Assembly: GCA_041918255.1 (NCBI GenBank)
Contig: JAYRWD010000062.1
Location: 97,318 to 161,317, forward strand
Length of the DNA stretch: 64,000 nt
DNA from: JAYRWD01 sp041918255
GTDB lineage: Bacteria > Patescibacteriota > Dojkabacteria > B142 > WJKM01
Direction of reading: 5' to 3'
Shown: positions 8,128-16,522 of the stretch, piece after piece
How positions within the stretch are numbered: the stretch's first letter is position 1
Layout: every line of letters begins with the position of its first letter
Position numbers and translations under genes: made by a program
The notes under the pieces: model-generated
The model's input: only the letters and a program-made list of their open reading frames with translations
Database searches by the model: none
What the model was told of the DNA's origin: nothing

Positions 8128-8682
8128 TTATTCTGTAACTCTTTTGACGCTGAGCAAGTCAAGCACGGTCGGGGTTTCTTGGCCGAAGACCGAGAGAAGC
8201 ACTTTTACCTGCCCTTTGTTTTCATTAATCTCGCTAATGCTACCCATGAAATCGGTGAATGGACCATCTGTGACTTTGACTGTATCACCTACCTCAAGCG
8301 ATGTTTGATAGGTAGGTTGTTTTATCTTCATAAAAGACATTATGCCTTTTACCTCACTCTCATCTAATGGTGTGGGTTTTTTCTCGATTCCAATAAATCC
8401 AGTTACTCCTTGTGTATTTCGGACAACATGCCAGGTTTTATCGTTTAAAACCATGTGTACCAATATGTATCCAGGTAGAAATTTTTCTTGGATGGTTTTT
8501 TTCTTACCCGCTTTGATGATAATCTGCTCATTTGTAGGCACAATGAGTTCGGTTATTTGTTCTTCGAGACTATTTGCCTTGATTCTTTGCGTAATATTAT
8601 TTACAACCGTATTCTCTTGACCTGCGTATGATTTGAGTACATACCATTTAAGTTCGGTGTTATTAGTAGCTTGTGAATCCAT
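8128..8682 (-). CDS. nusG: Transcription termination/antitermination factor NusG
   Basis: 184 residues with an N-terminal NGN domain (LKWYVLKSYAGQE at 10-22, LPGYILVHMVL near 68-78, TGFIG) and a C-terminal KOW domain (VGDTVKVTDGPFTDFMGS). I use the ATG at 8682. An upstream ATG at 8712 would overlap secE and add only a poorly conserved ten residues. With this start the gene begins 10 bp after the secE stop. It couples RNA polymerase with the ribosome or Rho. Confidence 0.95.
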   Translation of the reverse strand: MDSQATNNTELKWYVLKSYAGQENTVVNNITQRIKANSLEEQITELIVPTNEQIIIKAGKKKTIQEKFLPGYILVHMVLNDKTWHVVRNTQGVTGFIGIEKKPTPLDESEVKGIMSFMKIKQPTYQTSLEVGDTVKVTDGPFTDFMGSISEINENKGQVKVLLSVFGQETPTVLDLLSVKRVTE

Positions 8683-8692
8683 GTTTATTTGG

Positions 8693-9007
8693 TTAAATAT
8701 TTTGATTTTCATCTACCACAGATCCAGTACCACTTGGATTATTATTCTCAGGGTTGCTGATCTGGTCGTTTACCGGCTTTATAATTAAATTTCGAAAACA
8801 AGCGATAGCATTTTTTTCTGGCAAACATTGCACCAGCGCACCCCTAGTTTTGATAATGAATATATCAAGAAGGGCTACTGCTAGGGCTGTGGCTAATAAA
8901 AATAGTATTATATTCCAACTATAACGTACCACTTCTTCTCGTTTTAGCCACTCAACTTTCTTCATTTCATCCAAAATGGATCGAAAGAAATCCATAATAG
9001 TTTTCAA
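8693..9007 (-). CDS. secE: Preprotein translocase subunit SecE
   Basis: 104 residues. It has the short amphipathic SecE helix (DEMKKVEWLKREEVVRYSW, about 13-31) and one membrane helix (about 33-55). A longer than usual soluble tail (about 56-104) includes two Cys and an Asn/Gly-rich end. It lies immediately before nusG, the universal arrangement. The tail after the membrane span is atypical for the minimal one-helix SecE but no second domain is recognisable. Confidence 0.88.
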   Translation of the reverse strand: MKTIMDFFRSILDEMKKVEWLKREEVVRYSWNIILFLLATALAVALLDIFIIKTRGALVQCLPEKNAIACFRNLIIKPVNDQISNPENNNPSGTGSVVDENQNI

Positions 9008-9077
9008 TACTTCGTTTTAATAATTTTATTTAAACTTTTTAAGAAAGAATTATAGCATCCTTACTAGAATTTCAGAG

Positions 9078-9149
9078 CAGGCTCGCTCAGACTTGAACTG
9101 AGAACTACGGTTTTGGAGACCGCGATTTTACCAGTTAAACTACAAGCCC
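9078..9149 (-). tRNA. tRNA-Trp (CCA)
   Basis: A full cloverleaf on the minus strand: acceptor GGGCTTG/CGAGCCT with terminal G-U pairs, anticodon loop CTCCAAA on stem GCGGT/ACCGT, and T arm CTCAG-TTCAAGT-CTGAG. CCA is not encoded. Its place between bL33 and secE is the common one. Confidence 0.95.
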
Positions 9150-9192
9150 ATGTACGGCTTGAAATCTCCTAATACTACTTTTGTGTTCCAAA

Positions 9193-9357
9193 CTATTTTA
9201 ACTTCGCTTCGCTATATTTAACATGTTTGCGAAGTTTTGGGTCGTATTTTTTAAGTTCAAGTTTGTCCTTAGTGTTTATCCTATTTTTTGTAGTATAGAA
9301 TGCATGTCCTGATGAACTCTTAAGTTTGATGATTATTCTTTGACCTTTTTTAGCCAT
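9193..9357 (-). CDS. rpmG: 50S ribosomal protein bL33
   Basis: A 54-residue protein starting MAKKGQRIIIKLKSS and ending YSEAKLK. It is a cysteine-free bL33 (no CxxC pairs), so it does not bind zinc. It lies between rlmB and tRNA-Trp in the conserved rpmG-trnW-secE-nusG order. The start ATG is 21 bp after the rlmB stop. Confidence 0.94.
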   Translation of the reverse strand: MAKKGQRIIIKLKSSSGHAFYTTKNRINTKDKLELKKYDPKLRKHVKYSEAKLK

Positions 9358-9378
9358 AATTTCTAAATATTATGATAT

Positions 9379-10164
9379 TTAACTTAACGTCATGAATTTT
9401 ATCTGTTTCTTAGGTGTTTGGTCAATCAAATTCGTGGAATATTTATTAGAATTTCCTATTTGTCTTGAAAGTTCATACATAACTATCGCTGCCGCAACAC
9501 TCATGTTTAGGGAATTAATTTTTCCACTCATTGGGATCTGCGCGATAATATCACATTCTCCAAGAATGGAGTCGCTTAAAGATTTGTCTTCGCCACCAAT
9601 AATTAATAAGACCTTTGGTTCAAAATTTATATCCATAAGCAGAGAGGCTTTGGGATGTCTCTCGATGCCAACTATTTGGAATCCTTCCGATTTCAATTTT
9701 TTGATTATCGGAAATAAGGAATAATTAAATACTTGGATATGTGATATAGCACCCATGGATGCTCTTATAAGGTTAGGTGTAATACTTATTTTCGGGGGGA
9801 GTATAACCCCATCAAATCCGAGACATTCCGCGGTGCGTATTATGGCACCTATATTGTGCTCATGGAAGGATTCTCTTATAAAGATTAGCCTTATGCTTTC
9901 TGTGGGAGTCGAAAGTAAATTTTCTAAACTAGGAGTAACGAGGTTTTTTGCAATCAGTATTACGCCTTGATGCGAGTTAGTCTTGCTAAGTTTATTTAGT
10001 TTATGTCTTTCAAGATAATTTATCTTGAGATGTTTTTGGAGTGCAAGATTTTTGATTTTCTCAATTTTGTCATTTTGGGGTAGTTCCCTCTCAATAAATA
10101 ATTTTTCAACTAAATAGTTAGATTGTAATGCCTCAATTACTGGATTCCTTCCCTCGATTTGCAT
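9379..10164 (-). CDS. rlmB: SpoU/TrmH-family 23S rRNA 2'-O-methyltransferase (RlmB-like)
   Basis: 261 residues. The N-terminal substrate-binding domain starts QIEGRNPVIEAL. The SPOUT knot domain has the family motifs HEHNIGAIIRTAECLGFDGV (motif 1), LLIIGGEDKSL (motif 2) and IPMSGKINSLNMSVAAAIVMYE (motif 3). RlmB methylates G2251 in the peptidyl-transferase loop; TrmH or RlmH-like specificity cannot be excluded. It lies between the tRNA-Thr/Tyr/Thr cluster and bL33 and is probably co-transcribed with them. Confidence 0.88.
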   Translation of the reverse strand: MQIEGRNPVIEALQSNYLVEKLFIERELPQNDKIEKIKNLALQKHLKINYLERHKLNKLSKTNSHQGVILIAKNLVTPSLENLLSTPTESIRLIFIRESFHEHNIGAIIRTAECLGFDGVILPPKISITPNLIRASMGAISHIQVFNYSLFPIIKKLKSEGFQIVGIERHPKASLLMDINFEPKVLLIIGGEDKSLSDSILGECDIIAQIPMSGKINSLNMSVAAAIVMYELSRQIGNSNKYSTNLIDQTPKKQIKFMTLS

Positions 10165-10198
10165 TTTAGCTTCTTTAAGAGAATAACTAAGACTCGAA

Positions 10199-10272
10199 AG
10201 CTGAGACCGAGAGTCGAACTCGGGACCTTTCCCTTACCATGGGAATGCTCTAACCAACTGAGCTATCTCAGC
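10199..10272 (-). tRNA. tRNA-Thr (GGT)
   Basis: Acceptor GCTGAGA/TCTCAGC, anticodon stem TTCCC/GGGAA with loop ATGGTAA (anticodon GGT), and T loop TTCGACT. CCA is not encoded. It is four bases from the neighbouring tRNA-Tyr. Confidence 0.95.
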
Positions 10273-10276
10273 AATG

Positions 10277-10359
10277 TGCAGGGAGAGGGATTTGAACCCC
10301 CGTAGCCGTAAGGCGCCAGATTTACAGTCTGGTGCGATTGACCGCTCCGCCATCCCTGC
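10277..10359 (-). tRNA. tRNA-Tyr (GTA)
   Basis: A class II tRNA with a long variable arm: acceptor GCAGGGA/TCCCTGC, anticodon stem CCAGA/TCTGG with loop CTGTAAA (anticodon GTA). CCA is not encoded in the expected position. Confidence 0.95.
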
Positions 10360-10428
10360 ATATGAAAATCATTTTATCATACAGAGGATTTGAGTTTAAA
10401 ATATGTATCAATTAGATTTTGGAATTAT

Positions 10429-10504
10429 TGGAGCTGGAGGCGAGACTCGAACTCGCGACCGACGGTTTACAAAACCGTTGCTCTACCAACTGAGCTACTC
10501 CAGC
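10429..10504 (-). tRNA. tRNA-Thr (TGT), CCA encoded
   Basis: Acceptor GCTGGAG/CTCCAGC, anticodon stem ACGGT/ACCGT with loop TTTGTAA (anticodon TGT). The 3' CCA is encoded at 10431-10429, unlike the other tRNAs of this cluster. It follows the 6S-like RNA by eight bases. Confidence 0.94.
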
Positions 10505-10512
10505 GAATAGAA

Positions 10513-10646
10513 TGTCCTGGGGATTAGCTGTTTGCGACCGTTAGAAATAAGTGGGTTTTCTCAATCCTGTTTCCACGGAAACAGGACGATTTTGAAGTCC
10601 CATACCTAAGGTGTTCGGTTCAAAAGGGCTAATCTTTTCCAGGACA
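10513..10646 (-). ncRNA. ssrS: Rod-shaped structured RNA, 6S RNA-like
   Basis: 134 nt whose ends pair perfectly (TGTCCTGG 10513-10520 / CCAGGACA 10639-10646). Pairing continues with GATTAGC 10522-10528 / GCTAATC 10628-10634, short UUUG/CAAA and ACCG/CGGT helices, a bubble of about 11-13 nt per side, a TGGG/CCCA helix and an apical hairpin of ten pairs (10565-10574 / 10577-10586). A closed rod with a central bubble is the architecture of 6S RNA, which mimics an open promoter to hold RNA polymerase. An extended -10 on the minus strand ends six bases before the closing stem, which fixes the strand. It is shorter than typical 6S (160-200 nt). The class is inferred from shape only. Confidence 0.5.
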
Positions 10647-10651
10647 ATAAT

Positions 10652-10660
10652 AGTATAGCA
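10652..10660 (-). promoter_or_regulatory. Extended -10 promoter for the 6S-like RNA and tRNA operon
   Basis: TGCTATACT (10660-10652, minus) is an extended -10. The -35 position (TGGAAT) is weak. The predicted start, about 10645-10646, coincides with the first base pair of the RNA's closing stem. Confidence 0.6.
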
Positions 10661-10668
10661 ATTTATAC

Positions 10669-10696
10669 TTGAACATTCCAGTTTTGTTGGTATAAT
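10669..10696 (+). promoter_or_regulatory. Promoter for rpmB
   Basis: TTGAAC (10669-10674), 16-bp spacer, TATAAT (10691-10696). It is back to back with the minus-strand promoter of the 6S-like RNA. The leader to the rpmB ATG is about 45 nt. Confidence 0.75.
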
Positions 10697-10748
10697 ATTA
10701 AGACAATTTTATTGTTCAGTAATTTTACTTTTAGAAATAATATTTAAA

Positions 10749-11021
10749 ATGTCTCGAGTGTGTGAAGCAAGCGGTAAAAAAGTTATGTTCGGTGGAATGC
10801 GGAAGCATAATAGAGGAAAAGCTGGAGGTATTAGCGGTCCATGGGCCTTTAAGTCTCAACGTAAAACAAGAGAATGGAAGCCTAATTTGCGTACGGTTAA
10901 AGTAGTAATTGGAGGTGTGTCAACAAAAGTAAAAATATGTATGAGATATTACAAGAAATTACGCAAAGAGGGTAAAATTTGGCTTAAAGCACGAGGAGTT
11001 TTTGCGACCTTTTCCTCTTAG
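10749..11021 (+). CDS. rpmB: 50S ribosomal protein bL28
   Basis: 90 residues: SRVCEASGKKVMFGGMRKHNRGKAGG.. matches the bL28 N-terminus (CxxxGK), followed by RKTREWKPNLRTVKVV and a basic tail. Only one Cys of the usual first pair is kept. Monocistronic, with its own promoter. Confidence 0.92.
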   Translation: MSRVCEASGKKVMFGGMRKHNRGKAGGISGPWAFKSQRKTREWKPNLRTVKVVIGGVSTKVKICMRYYKKLRKEGKIWLKARGVFATFSS

Positions 11022-11065
11022 AAATATAATCCTGTTTGGTTAATCGCATTTAATTGATTCTTGTG

Positions 11066-11093
11066 TCACCCTGTGGGTGATTTGTTCTCGTTT
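11066..11093 (+). terminator. Weak terminator-like hairpin after rpmB
   Basis: A six-bp stem TCACCC/GGGTGA (11066-11071 / 11075-11080) with a three-base loop is followed by TTTGTTCTCGTTT. The stem is short and the T-run broken, so termination may be partial. Confidence 0.4.
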
Positions 11094-11106
11094 ATTCGGG
11101 TATTTC

Positions 11107-11115
11107 TGCTATGAT
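11107..11115 (+). promoter_or_regulatory. Extended -10 for mreB
   Basis: TGCTATGAT (11107-11115) is an extended -10 hexamer. It would start transcription near 11122, about 18 bases before the mreB ATG. No clear -35. Confidence 0.45.
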
Positions 11116-11139
11116 TTAGTATTAGATAAATGATTTGCT

Positions 11140-12192
11140 ATGTTTATTGACAGGCTCTATAGCCAATTTACATATGATATCGGGATTGATTTGGGAACGG
11201 CAACTACACTGGTTGCGGTGAGAGGTAAAGATATTATCATTAAAGAACCATCTGTGGTTGCTTTGAATAAACAAACCGGCGAGATATTGGCAGTGGGCAC
11301 TGAAGCTAAACATATGATCGGTCGAACCCCCTCACATATTGTAGCGATCAGCCCTTTGGAGGATGGTGTTATAAATGATTTTGGCAGTACTGAGGCGATG
11401 ATAAGGTACTTTATCAATCGCATTCATACTCAATTCCCTAAATGGTACCTTCTCCAACGTCCTAGAGTAGTCATCGGTATCCCTTCGAAGATTACTGAAG
11501 TAGAAGTAAAGGCGGTTGTGGATGCAGCAAAGTCTGCTGGCGCTAGAAAAGTCTACGTAATTGAAGAGCCCATGGCAGCGGCTATTGGTGCTGCGTTGCC
11601 TATAGAGAATGCCCTTGGAAGTATGGTTGTGGATATAGGAGGTGGGACTACCGATATCGCAATAATTTCTTTGGGGGGGATTGTGGTTGATAACTCCATA
11701 AAAATTGCCGGTAATGAGATGGATTTAGCGATCGTAGATTACATAAAACAAAAATACAATATATTAATAGGTAAGAAAATGGCTGAGTCGTTGAAAATTG
11801 AAATCGGAGCAGCAATCCCAAGTAAAATTAAAGAATCCGTTGAAATCAAAGGAAGGGAGTTATTAAGTGGATTACCTCGCGCTGTCGAGATTACTAGTAA
11901 TGAAGTTTATGAAGCAATATTTCCGATATTAAACAAAATATCCGAAGCAACAAAGGAGGCAGTTGAAAAAACTCCACCTGAGATTATTTCAGATTTGTTA
12001 GATCGTGGTATTTATCTTACTGGAGGCGGGGCCTTAATTAGGGGATTAGATCAATTTTTACAAAAAAATCTACGCATACCCGTCATAGTGGTTGATGATC
12101 CTGTCTCTTGCGTCGTGAGAGGGACACAGATTTTGTTAGATGAAATTGATTTGTTAGAAAAAATTAAAATTGACTACGTTAGTTTGCTCTAA
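11140..12192 (+). CDS. mreB: Rod-shape-determining protein MreB (canonical copy)
   Basis: 350 residues: GIDLGTATTLV at 15-25, IEEPMAAAIGAA, VVDIGGGTTDIAII with both acidic residues, KIEIGAA, and TGGGALIRGLDQF. This is the full MreB nucleotide pocket, unlike the copy at 1297. It polymerises on the inner membrane and positions the elongation machinery. It is followed after 41 bp by a PBP2 gene, so the rod-system pairing is kept although mreC, mreD and rodA are not adjacent. Confidence 0.95.
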   Translation: MFIDRLYSQFTYDIGIDLGTATTLVAVRGKDIIIKEPSVVALNKQTGEILAVGTEAKHMIGRTPSHIVAISPLEDGVINDFGSTEAMIRYFINRIHTQFPKWYLLQRPRVVIGIPSKITEVEVKAVVDAAKSAGARKVYVIEEPMAAAIGAALPIENALGSMVVDIGGGTTDIAIISLGGIVVDNSIKIAGNEMDLAIVDYIKQKYNILIGKKMAESLKIEIGAAIPSKIKESVEIKGRELLSGLPRAVEITSNEVYEAIFPILNKISEATKEAVEKTPPEIISDLLDRGIYLTGGGALIRGLDQFLQKNLRIPVIVVDDPVSCVVRGTQILLDEIDLLEKIKIDYVSLL

Positions 12193-12233
12193 AATAGTTT
12201 CATAGGATGTATACTTTTGTTATATAAATATGG

Positions 12234-14039
12234 ATGACTAGTTCTTATCCCGAGTCAATAAGATGGCCAAGATGGTTCGGATTTGAATTTATGCTTTGTC
12301 TATTTTGCTTCTTTTACAGTGCGTACTTCCTTGTGATATTTCAAATAGTGAATGGTACAACTTACCGTTCCCAATCGCTTGCAAATATTACAAATAAAAG
12401 TTTTATTCAGGCTCAAAGGGGAGAAATATATGATCGCAAAGGCGAACTGTTGGCAAGCAATAAAAATAGTCTGATTGTTTCTTTTGATTTTGATGTGTTG
12501 TATGAAAGTAAATTAAAGGAATTTATTGCAAATTTTGCCCAACAGAATTCTGGTTTAACTGAAACTATAATGGGGGATATGATGAAGAAAGGAAATTCAG
12601 AATATTTAATAAGTATAAATGATTATGAATACTTAAAAAATTATTTGTTTAATACTAATCAGAATACTGGGGGGATAGATTTGGCTTCACGATATCAAAG
12701 AGAATATGAACTTGGGTATGCGGGTGCGCATTTGATCGGGTATATTCAAGAAAATACGCCTGGTAAATATTTTGGGGTAAGTGGTTTGGAACTATATTAT
12801 GATCAGTATTTTAGGGGTGTGGATGGTATTGATCTAAAAATCGAACGGCTCAATGGAACTGCTGAAAAAGTTAATCTCATAAAATCCCAAAGGGGATATA
12901 ATGTTTGGCTCGAGATAGATAAGAACTGGCAAGGTGCTTTATATAATTCAATAATCAAGAATCTAAACCCGAATGCATTAGGTGCGGGGGGAATATTAAT
13001 GGATGCTGAAGATGGAGCGATTATTGCTATGGTTAGCTATCCTTCCTTTGATCCTCAAACTTTTGTTACAGGTCTGGATAGTGGAAAAGTCAGTTCGATT
13101 TTAGACTCTCCAGCTAGTCCTTTTCTTAATCGGGCCATTGGGATGAGACTTTCTCCAGGTTCATCATTAAAGCCGGTTATAGCCTATTCTGCGCTTGATC
13201 TTGGCATAATTAAATCGCAAACGGAATTTACTTCGACAGGATGTATGATTCTCCAGGGCAAAATTTCTTTTTGTGAAGCTGATCGACGTGTACTTGGGAC
13301 GCTTGATCTTCCGGAGGCTTTAGCTCGTTCCAGCAATATTTACTTTTGTAATATTGCGCAGGGGTTTGCCAGAGAATTTGGGGAAGCTGGTTCGATACAA
13401 TATTTCCTAGATTCAATTGCTCCTTTTAGATTGGATATATCAACGGGAATTGATTTAGATGGAGAAGTTAGGGGTTTTTTGCCAACCCCGGAATATATAA
13501 AAAAGACCCAGAATCGCAATTGGGCTATTGGGGACATGTGTAACAGTTTTATTGGACAGGGGGCTTTGTCTGTGACACCAATTCGCATGGCTACTGTCGT
13601 GGCGTCCTTGCTCAATGGAGGTACTTTGCCGTCCCCGCATATTATGGATACGGTTCGTGATGAGAATGGGAAGGAGATTGCCACCTTTTCGCAACAATCA
13701 ATATCGTTAGACATAAATACTGGGGTATTTGAGCCGATTATCCAGGGAATGCGCCTAGCAGTCAGTGATCCGAAGGGTTCTGCGCATGTACTTTCGAAAG
13801 TGTGGCACGGGGACATAATAGCTAAAACCGGCTCGGCTGATGCCGCAGAGATTCTTATGAATGGAAAATTAAAAGAAGGTGCGCATTCGTGGGTAATTGG
13901 CGGATTTCAATATGAAGGCAAATGGTATGTTTTTGTCTTAGTTCAACAATTTGGTGGCAGGGGCTTCCAAACACTACCAATGGTAGCGGATTTTTTGAAG
14001 TGTCTTGGGGGGGATTTTGCTGGTGAGGTTTGCTCGTAA
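12234..14039 (+). CDS. mrdA: Penicillin-binding protein 2 (class B transpeptidase)
   Basis: 601 residues with one N-terminal membrane helix (about 16-38), a dimerisation/pedestal domain opening with RGEIYDRKGELLASN (62-76), and a transpeptidase domain. SxxK is S310-SLK, SxN is S365-S-N367, KTG is K531-TGS. It cross-links peptidoglycan in the periplasm, most likely in elongation given the preceding mreB. FtsI-type division function is the alternative. The start at 12234 is forced: an in-frame shift from the ATG at 12231 hits a stop. Confidence 0.9.
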   Translation: MTSSYPESIRWPRWFGFEFMLCLFCFFYSAYFLVIFQIVNGTTYRSQSLANITNKSFIQAQRGEIYDRKGELLASNKNSLIVSFDFDVLYESKLKEFIANFAQQNSGLTETIMGDMMKKGNSEYLISINDYEYLKNYLFNTNQNTGGIDLASRYQREYELGYAGAHLIGYIQENTPGKYFGVSGLELYYDQYFRGVDGIDLKIERLNGTAEKVNLIKSQRGYNVWLEIDKNWQGALYNSIIKNLNPNALGAGGILMDAEDGAIIAMVSYPSFDPQTFVTGLDSGKVSSILDSPASPFLNRAIGMRLSPGSSLKPVIAYSALDLGIIKSQTEFTSTGCMILQGKISFCEADRRVLGTLDLPEALARSSNIYFCNIAQGFAREFGEAGSIQYFLDSIAPFRLDISTGIDLDGEVRGFLPTPEYIKKTQNRNWAIGDMCNSFIGQGALSVTPIRMATVVASLLNGGTLPSPHIMDTVRDENGKEIATFSQQSISLDINTGVFEPIIQGMRLAVSDPKGSAHVLSKVWHGDIIAKTGSADAAEILMNGKLKEGAHSWVIGGFQYEGKWYVFVLVQQFGGRGFQTLPMVADFLKCLGGDFAGEVCS

Positions 14040-14164
14040 CTGTGTCAAAGGTATTGTTATATTTAACCGCATAATTCTAAAAATGATACAAAAGCTGTTC
14101 ACTTTGTAGCTTTAAAGTTTCAAAGTAGGTTTTCGTAACATAGCTCTCTGTTTATGTACATTGT

Positions 14165-14194
14165 TTGATATTTGTTGGGTGTATCATGTATATT
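14165..14194 (+). promoter_or_regulatory. Promoter of the gene at 14225
   Basis: TTGATA (14165-14170), 18-bp spacer, TATATT (14189-14194). The predicted start near 14201 lies after two upstream candidate start codons (14165 TTG, 14186 ATG), which favours the ATG at 14225. Confidence 0.5.
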
Positions 14195-14224
14195 ATATTT
14201 GTAAATAATTTTTTTACTACATAT

Positions 14225-14776
14225 ATGCAAATTTCATTAAGTCAAAGCAACGGTATTAGGCTACAAGGAAAAGATAAGACTCCAAGACTCCTTCTTAGTG
14301 CAAAATCCTTAAGTGATAAACCAAAATTATTGAATGAGTTTGAATTGATTTTTGATGGACGGTTAACTAGTAAAAACTTGACCTTATATAACCCCTGCGA
14401 AGTGGAAGTTTCGGGTATTTCCGTGCTAGCACAGTCGTCAAAAGAAAATGGAATATTAGATGTAGTACAGTTTATCCTTGAGGGAATTACAATACTATAT
14501 TTTGAGGAAGGCGCCCAATATTCCAAAAGAATTCACAATAATATTGGAGTTACCGATGTATTTATTCTAAGCATAAAGGAAGGGAAGAATTTAGATGAAA
14601 GTTGGTCGAAGTTTGATCCGGGGATTTTAATCCCACTTGTAACTGGAGTAAATGAAAGTTCACAGGCTCTCTTGAGCCTTGGGATAAGCACTTTTGAAAA
14701 AGTCTCTAAATTGAATTTAAGTATTGATGATCTACGTGACGAAAACGTGCCTTTTAGAACCTATGTTTTAGAATAA
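14225..14776 (+). CDS. Hypothetical protein upstream of dnaB
   Basis: 183 residues from ATG 14225; upstream starts at 14186 and 14165 remain possible. No family recognised. The protein is soluble, mixed alpha/beta, slightly acidic and without Cys pairs, with an Asp/Glu-rich C-terminal part (GKNLDESWSKFDPGILIP, LNLSIDDLRDENVPF). The stop is 7 bp before dnaB, so the two are co-transcribed. A helicase-loading or replication-linked role is possible from position alone. Confidence 0.6.
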   Translation: MQISLSQSNGIRLQGKDKTPRLLLSAKSLSDKPKLLNEFELIFDGRLTSKNLTLYNPCEVEVSGISVLAQSSKENGILDVVQFILEGITILYFEEGAQYSKRIHNNIGVTDVFILSIKEGKNLDESWSKFDPGILIPLVTGVNESSQALLSLGISTFEKVSKLNLSIDDLRDENVPFRTYVLE

Positions 14777-14783
14777 TTATGAT

Positions 14784-16112
14784 ATGGATATAAAAATTCC
14801 CCCCCATAATATTGAAGCCGAGAAAGGAGTTTTAGGATCGGTATTGATAGATAGCGATTCTATTCTTAAAGCTAGTGAAATTCTGGGTTCTCAGGATTTT
14901 TATGAACCTAGACACAGACTAATCTATGAATCAATTTTAGAGTTGTATCACTCGCAGTACGCAATTGATATTCTTACACTCACATCACATCTTAAAAAAA
15001 AGAAACAACTTGTAAAAGTCGGAGGTGCGAGCTATATAGGTGAAATAGTAGAGGGTGTGCCTAGTTCTGCCCATATAGAGAATTATTCACGATTAGTGAA
15101 AGAAAGTAGTGTAAGGCGTCAGATGATTAGATACTCAGCTGGTCTTGCAGAATCGGCATATGATGAAACAAGCCCTACGCAAGAAATTTTAAATGATGCC
15201 GAAAAAGGAATTTTCAAAATTTCTCAAGATAATGTTGATAGGGACTTTGTGCATGTTTCTGATTTATTAGAAGTAGCATTTGAAAAAGCCGCTGAATTAA
15301 AAGCAAACGAAGGACAGCTTCGAGGGATATCTTCTGGATTATCAAATCTCGACAATATCCTTGGAGGTTTCCAAAATTCGGATTTAGTAATAATTGCTGC
15401 TAGACCTTCGGTTGGTAAATCGGCTCTGTGCATAGATTTTGCAAGACACGCTGCAGTTAAGCTAAAAAAAAAGGTGGGGATTTTCTCTTTGGAAATGTCC
15501 AACCTTGAGGTTATGAATAGATTACTATCGATGCAGGTCGGAGTTGGCTTATGGGATCTTCGTATGGGAAAATTTGGGGAGGAAGTCTTTGAAAAACTTG
15601 GAGATGCAATAGGGGTACTCTCTGAATCTGGTATCTATATTGACGACACGCCAGGTGTGCATATTAATGAGATACGAACGAAATGCAGGAGATTGAAATT
15701 AGAGAAAGGTTTAGATATGCTAATCATTGACTATCTTCAATTAATTATGGGAAATAAATCCGAAAATCGGGTCCAAGAGGTTTCAGAAATTTCAAGATTT
15801 TTAAAAATAATTGCTAAAGAATTAGATATACCTGTGATTGCCGCTGCCCAGTTAAGTCGAGCTACAGAACAACGGAACGATCGGATGCCTCAACTTTCAG
15901 ACTTACGCGAATCTGGTTCCATCGAACAAGATGCAGATGTTGTGATTTTTCTTCGTCGGGAGGAAACATTTAATCCAGATACAGAAAAAAAAGGCATAAC
16001 TGACGTAATTGTCGCAAAACACCGAAACGGTCCCACCGGTATGTTCGAATTGTTTTTTAACGGGAAGCTTGCAAAATTTGTTCAATTAGAAACTCGCTAT
16101 GATGAAGTATAA
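14784..16112 (+). CDS. dnaB: Replicative DNA helicase DnaB
   Basis: 442 residues. The N-terminal collar domain starts PHNIEAEKGVLGSVLID. The RecA-like motor has Walker A ARPSVGKSAL near 209-218, motif H1a IGIFSLEMS, Walker B MLIIDYLQLI, QLSRATEQR and the arginine-finger region DLRESGSIEQDADVV. It unwinds DNA at the fork as a hexamer. Length is normal and no intein is present. Confidence 0.97.
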   Translation: MDIKIPPHNIEAEKGVLGSVLIDSDSILKASEILGSQDFYEPRHRLIYESILELYHSQYAIDILTLTSHLKKKKQLVKVGGASYIGEIVEGVPSSAHIENYSRLVKESSVRRQMIRYSAGLAESAYDETSPTQEILNDAEKGIFKISQDNVDRDFVHVSDLLEVAFEKAAELKANEGQLRGISSGLSNLDNILGGFQNSDLVIIAARPSVGKSALCIDFARHAAVKLKKKVGIFSLEMSNLEVMNRLLSMQVGVGLWDLRMGKFGEEVFEKLGDAIGVLSESGIYIDDTPGVHINEIRTKCRRLKLEKGLDMLIIDYLQLIMGNKSENRVQEVSEISRFLKIIAKELDIPVIAAAQLSRATEQRNDRMPQLSDLRESGSIEQDADVVIFLRREETFNPDTEKKGITDVIVAKHRNGPTGMFELFFNGKLAKFVQLETRYDEV

Positions 16113-16186
16113 ACATGATTGAGAAAAAAAGTTGTATAATAATTTCGAAGTTATTAATTATTGATATTATTTATAAATAACTGCTG

Positions 16187-16510
16187 ATGGATAATTACCC
16201 TCGCGATCCAAATGTTTTAAGCTTTATGCTTAGCCTAGTTCAGATGAAATTTGGAAATGAAATCGATCCAGAATTTCTGAATAATGAGGCTAATAGGTTG
16301 TATGACTTGTTTGGAGATTTGTTGGTTGATTATTTTGAACCTATGATGAATGAAGATCAAAAAAATCAATTCAACGCATTGATCGATAGTGGGGCAGATC
16401 AGGCAAGAATATTGGAATTTTTAATTGCCTCTATTCCACAGCTTGATATGAAGATTCAACAAGTCTTGTTGGACTTTAGGGATAAATATTTGAGTAATGC
16501 GATTCAATAA
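16187..16510 (+). CDS. Small acidic hypothetical protein (DUF5663-like)
   Basis: 107 residues, strongly acidic and helical. The segment FEPMMNEDQKNQFNALID resembles the short helical proteins of CPR genomes grouped as DUF5663; this is a resemblance, not a search result. It has no membrane segment and no Cys. It is 12 bp upstream of a very basic small protein gene, and the opposite charges suggest they could bind each other. Confidence 0.65.
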   Translation: MDNYPRDPNVLSFMLSLVQMKFGNEIDPEFLNNEANRLYDLFGDLLVDYFEPMMNEDQKNQFNALIDSGADQARILEFLIASIPQLDMKIQQVLLDFRDKYLSNAIQ

Positions 16511-16522
16511 CATACTTTCGAG

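Noticed and set aside
8128..8712. Longer NusG start at 8712
   Set aside because: It would overlap secE; the start at 8682 matches NusG family N-termini.
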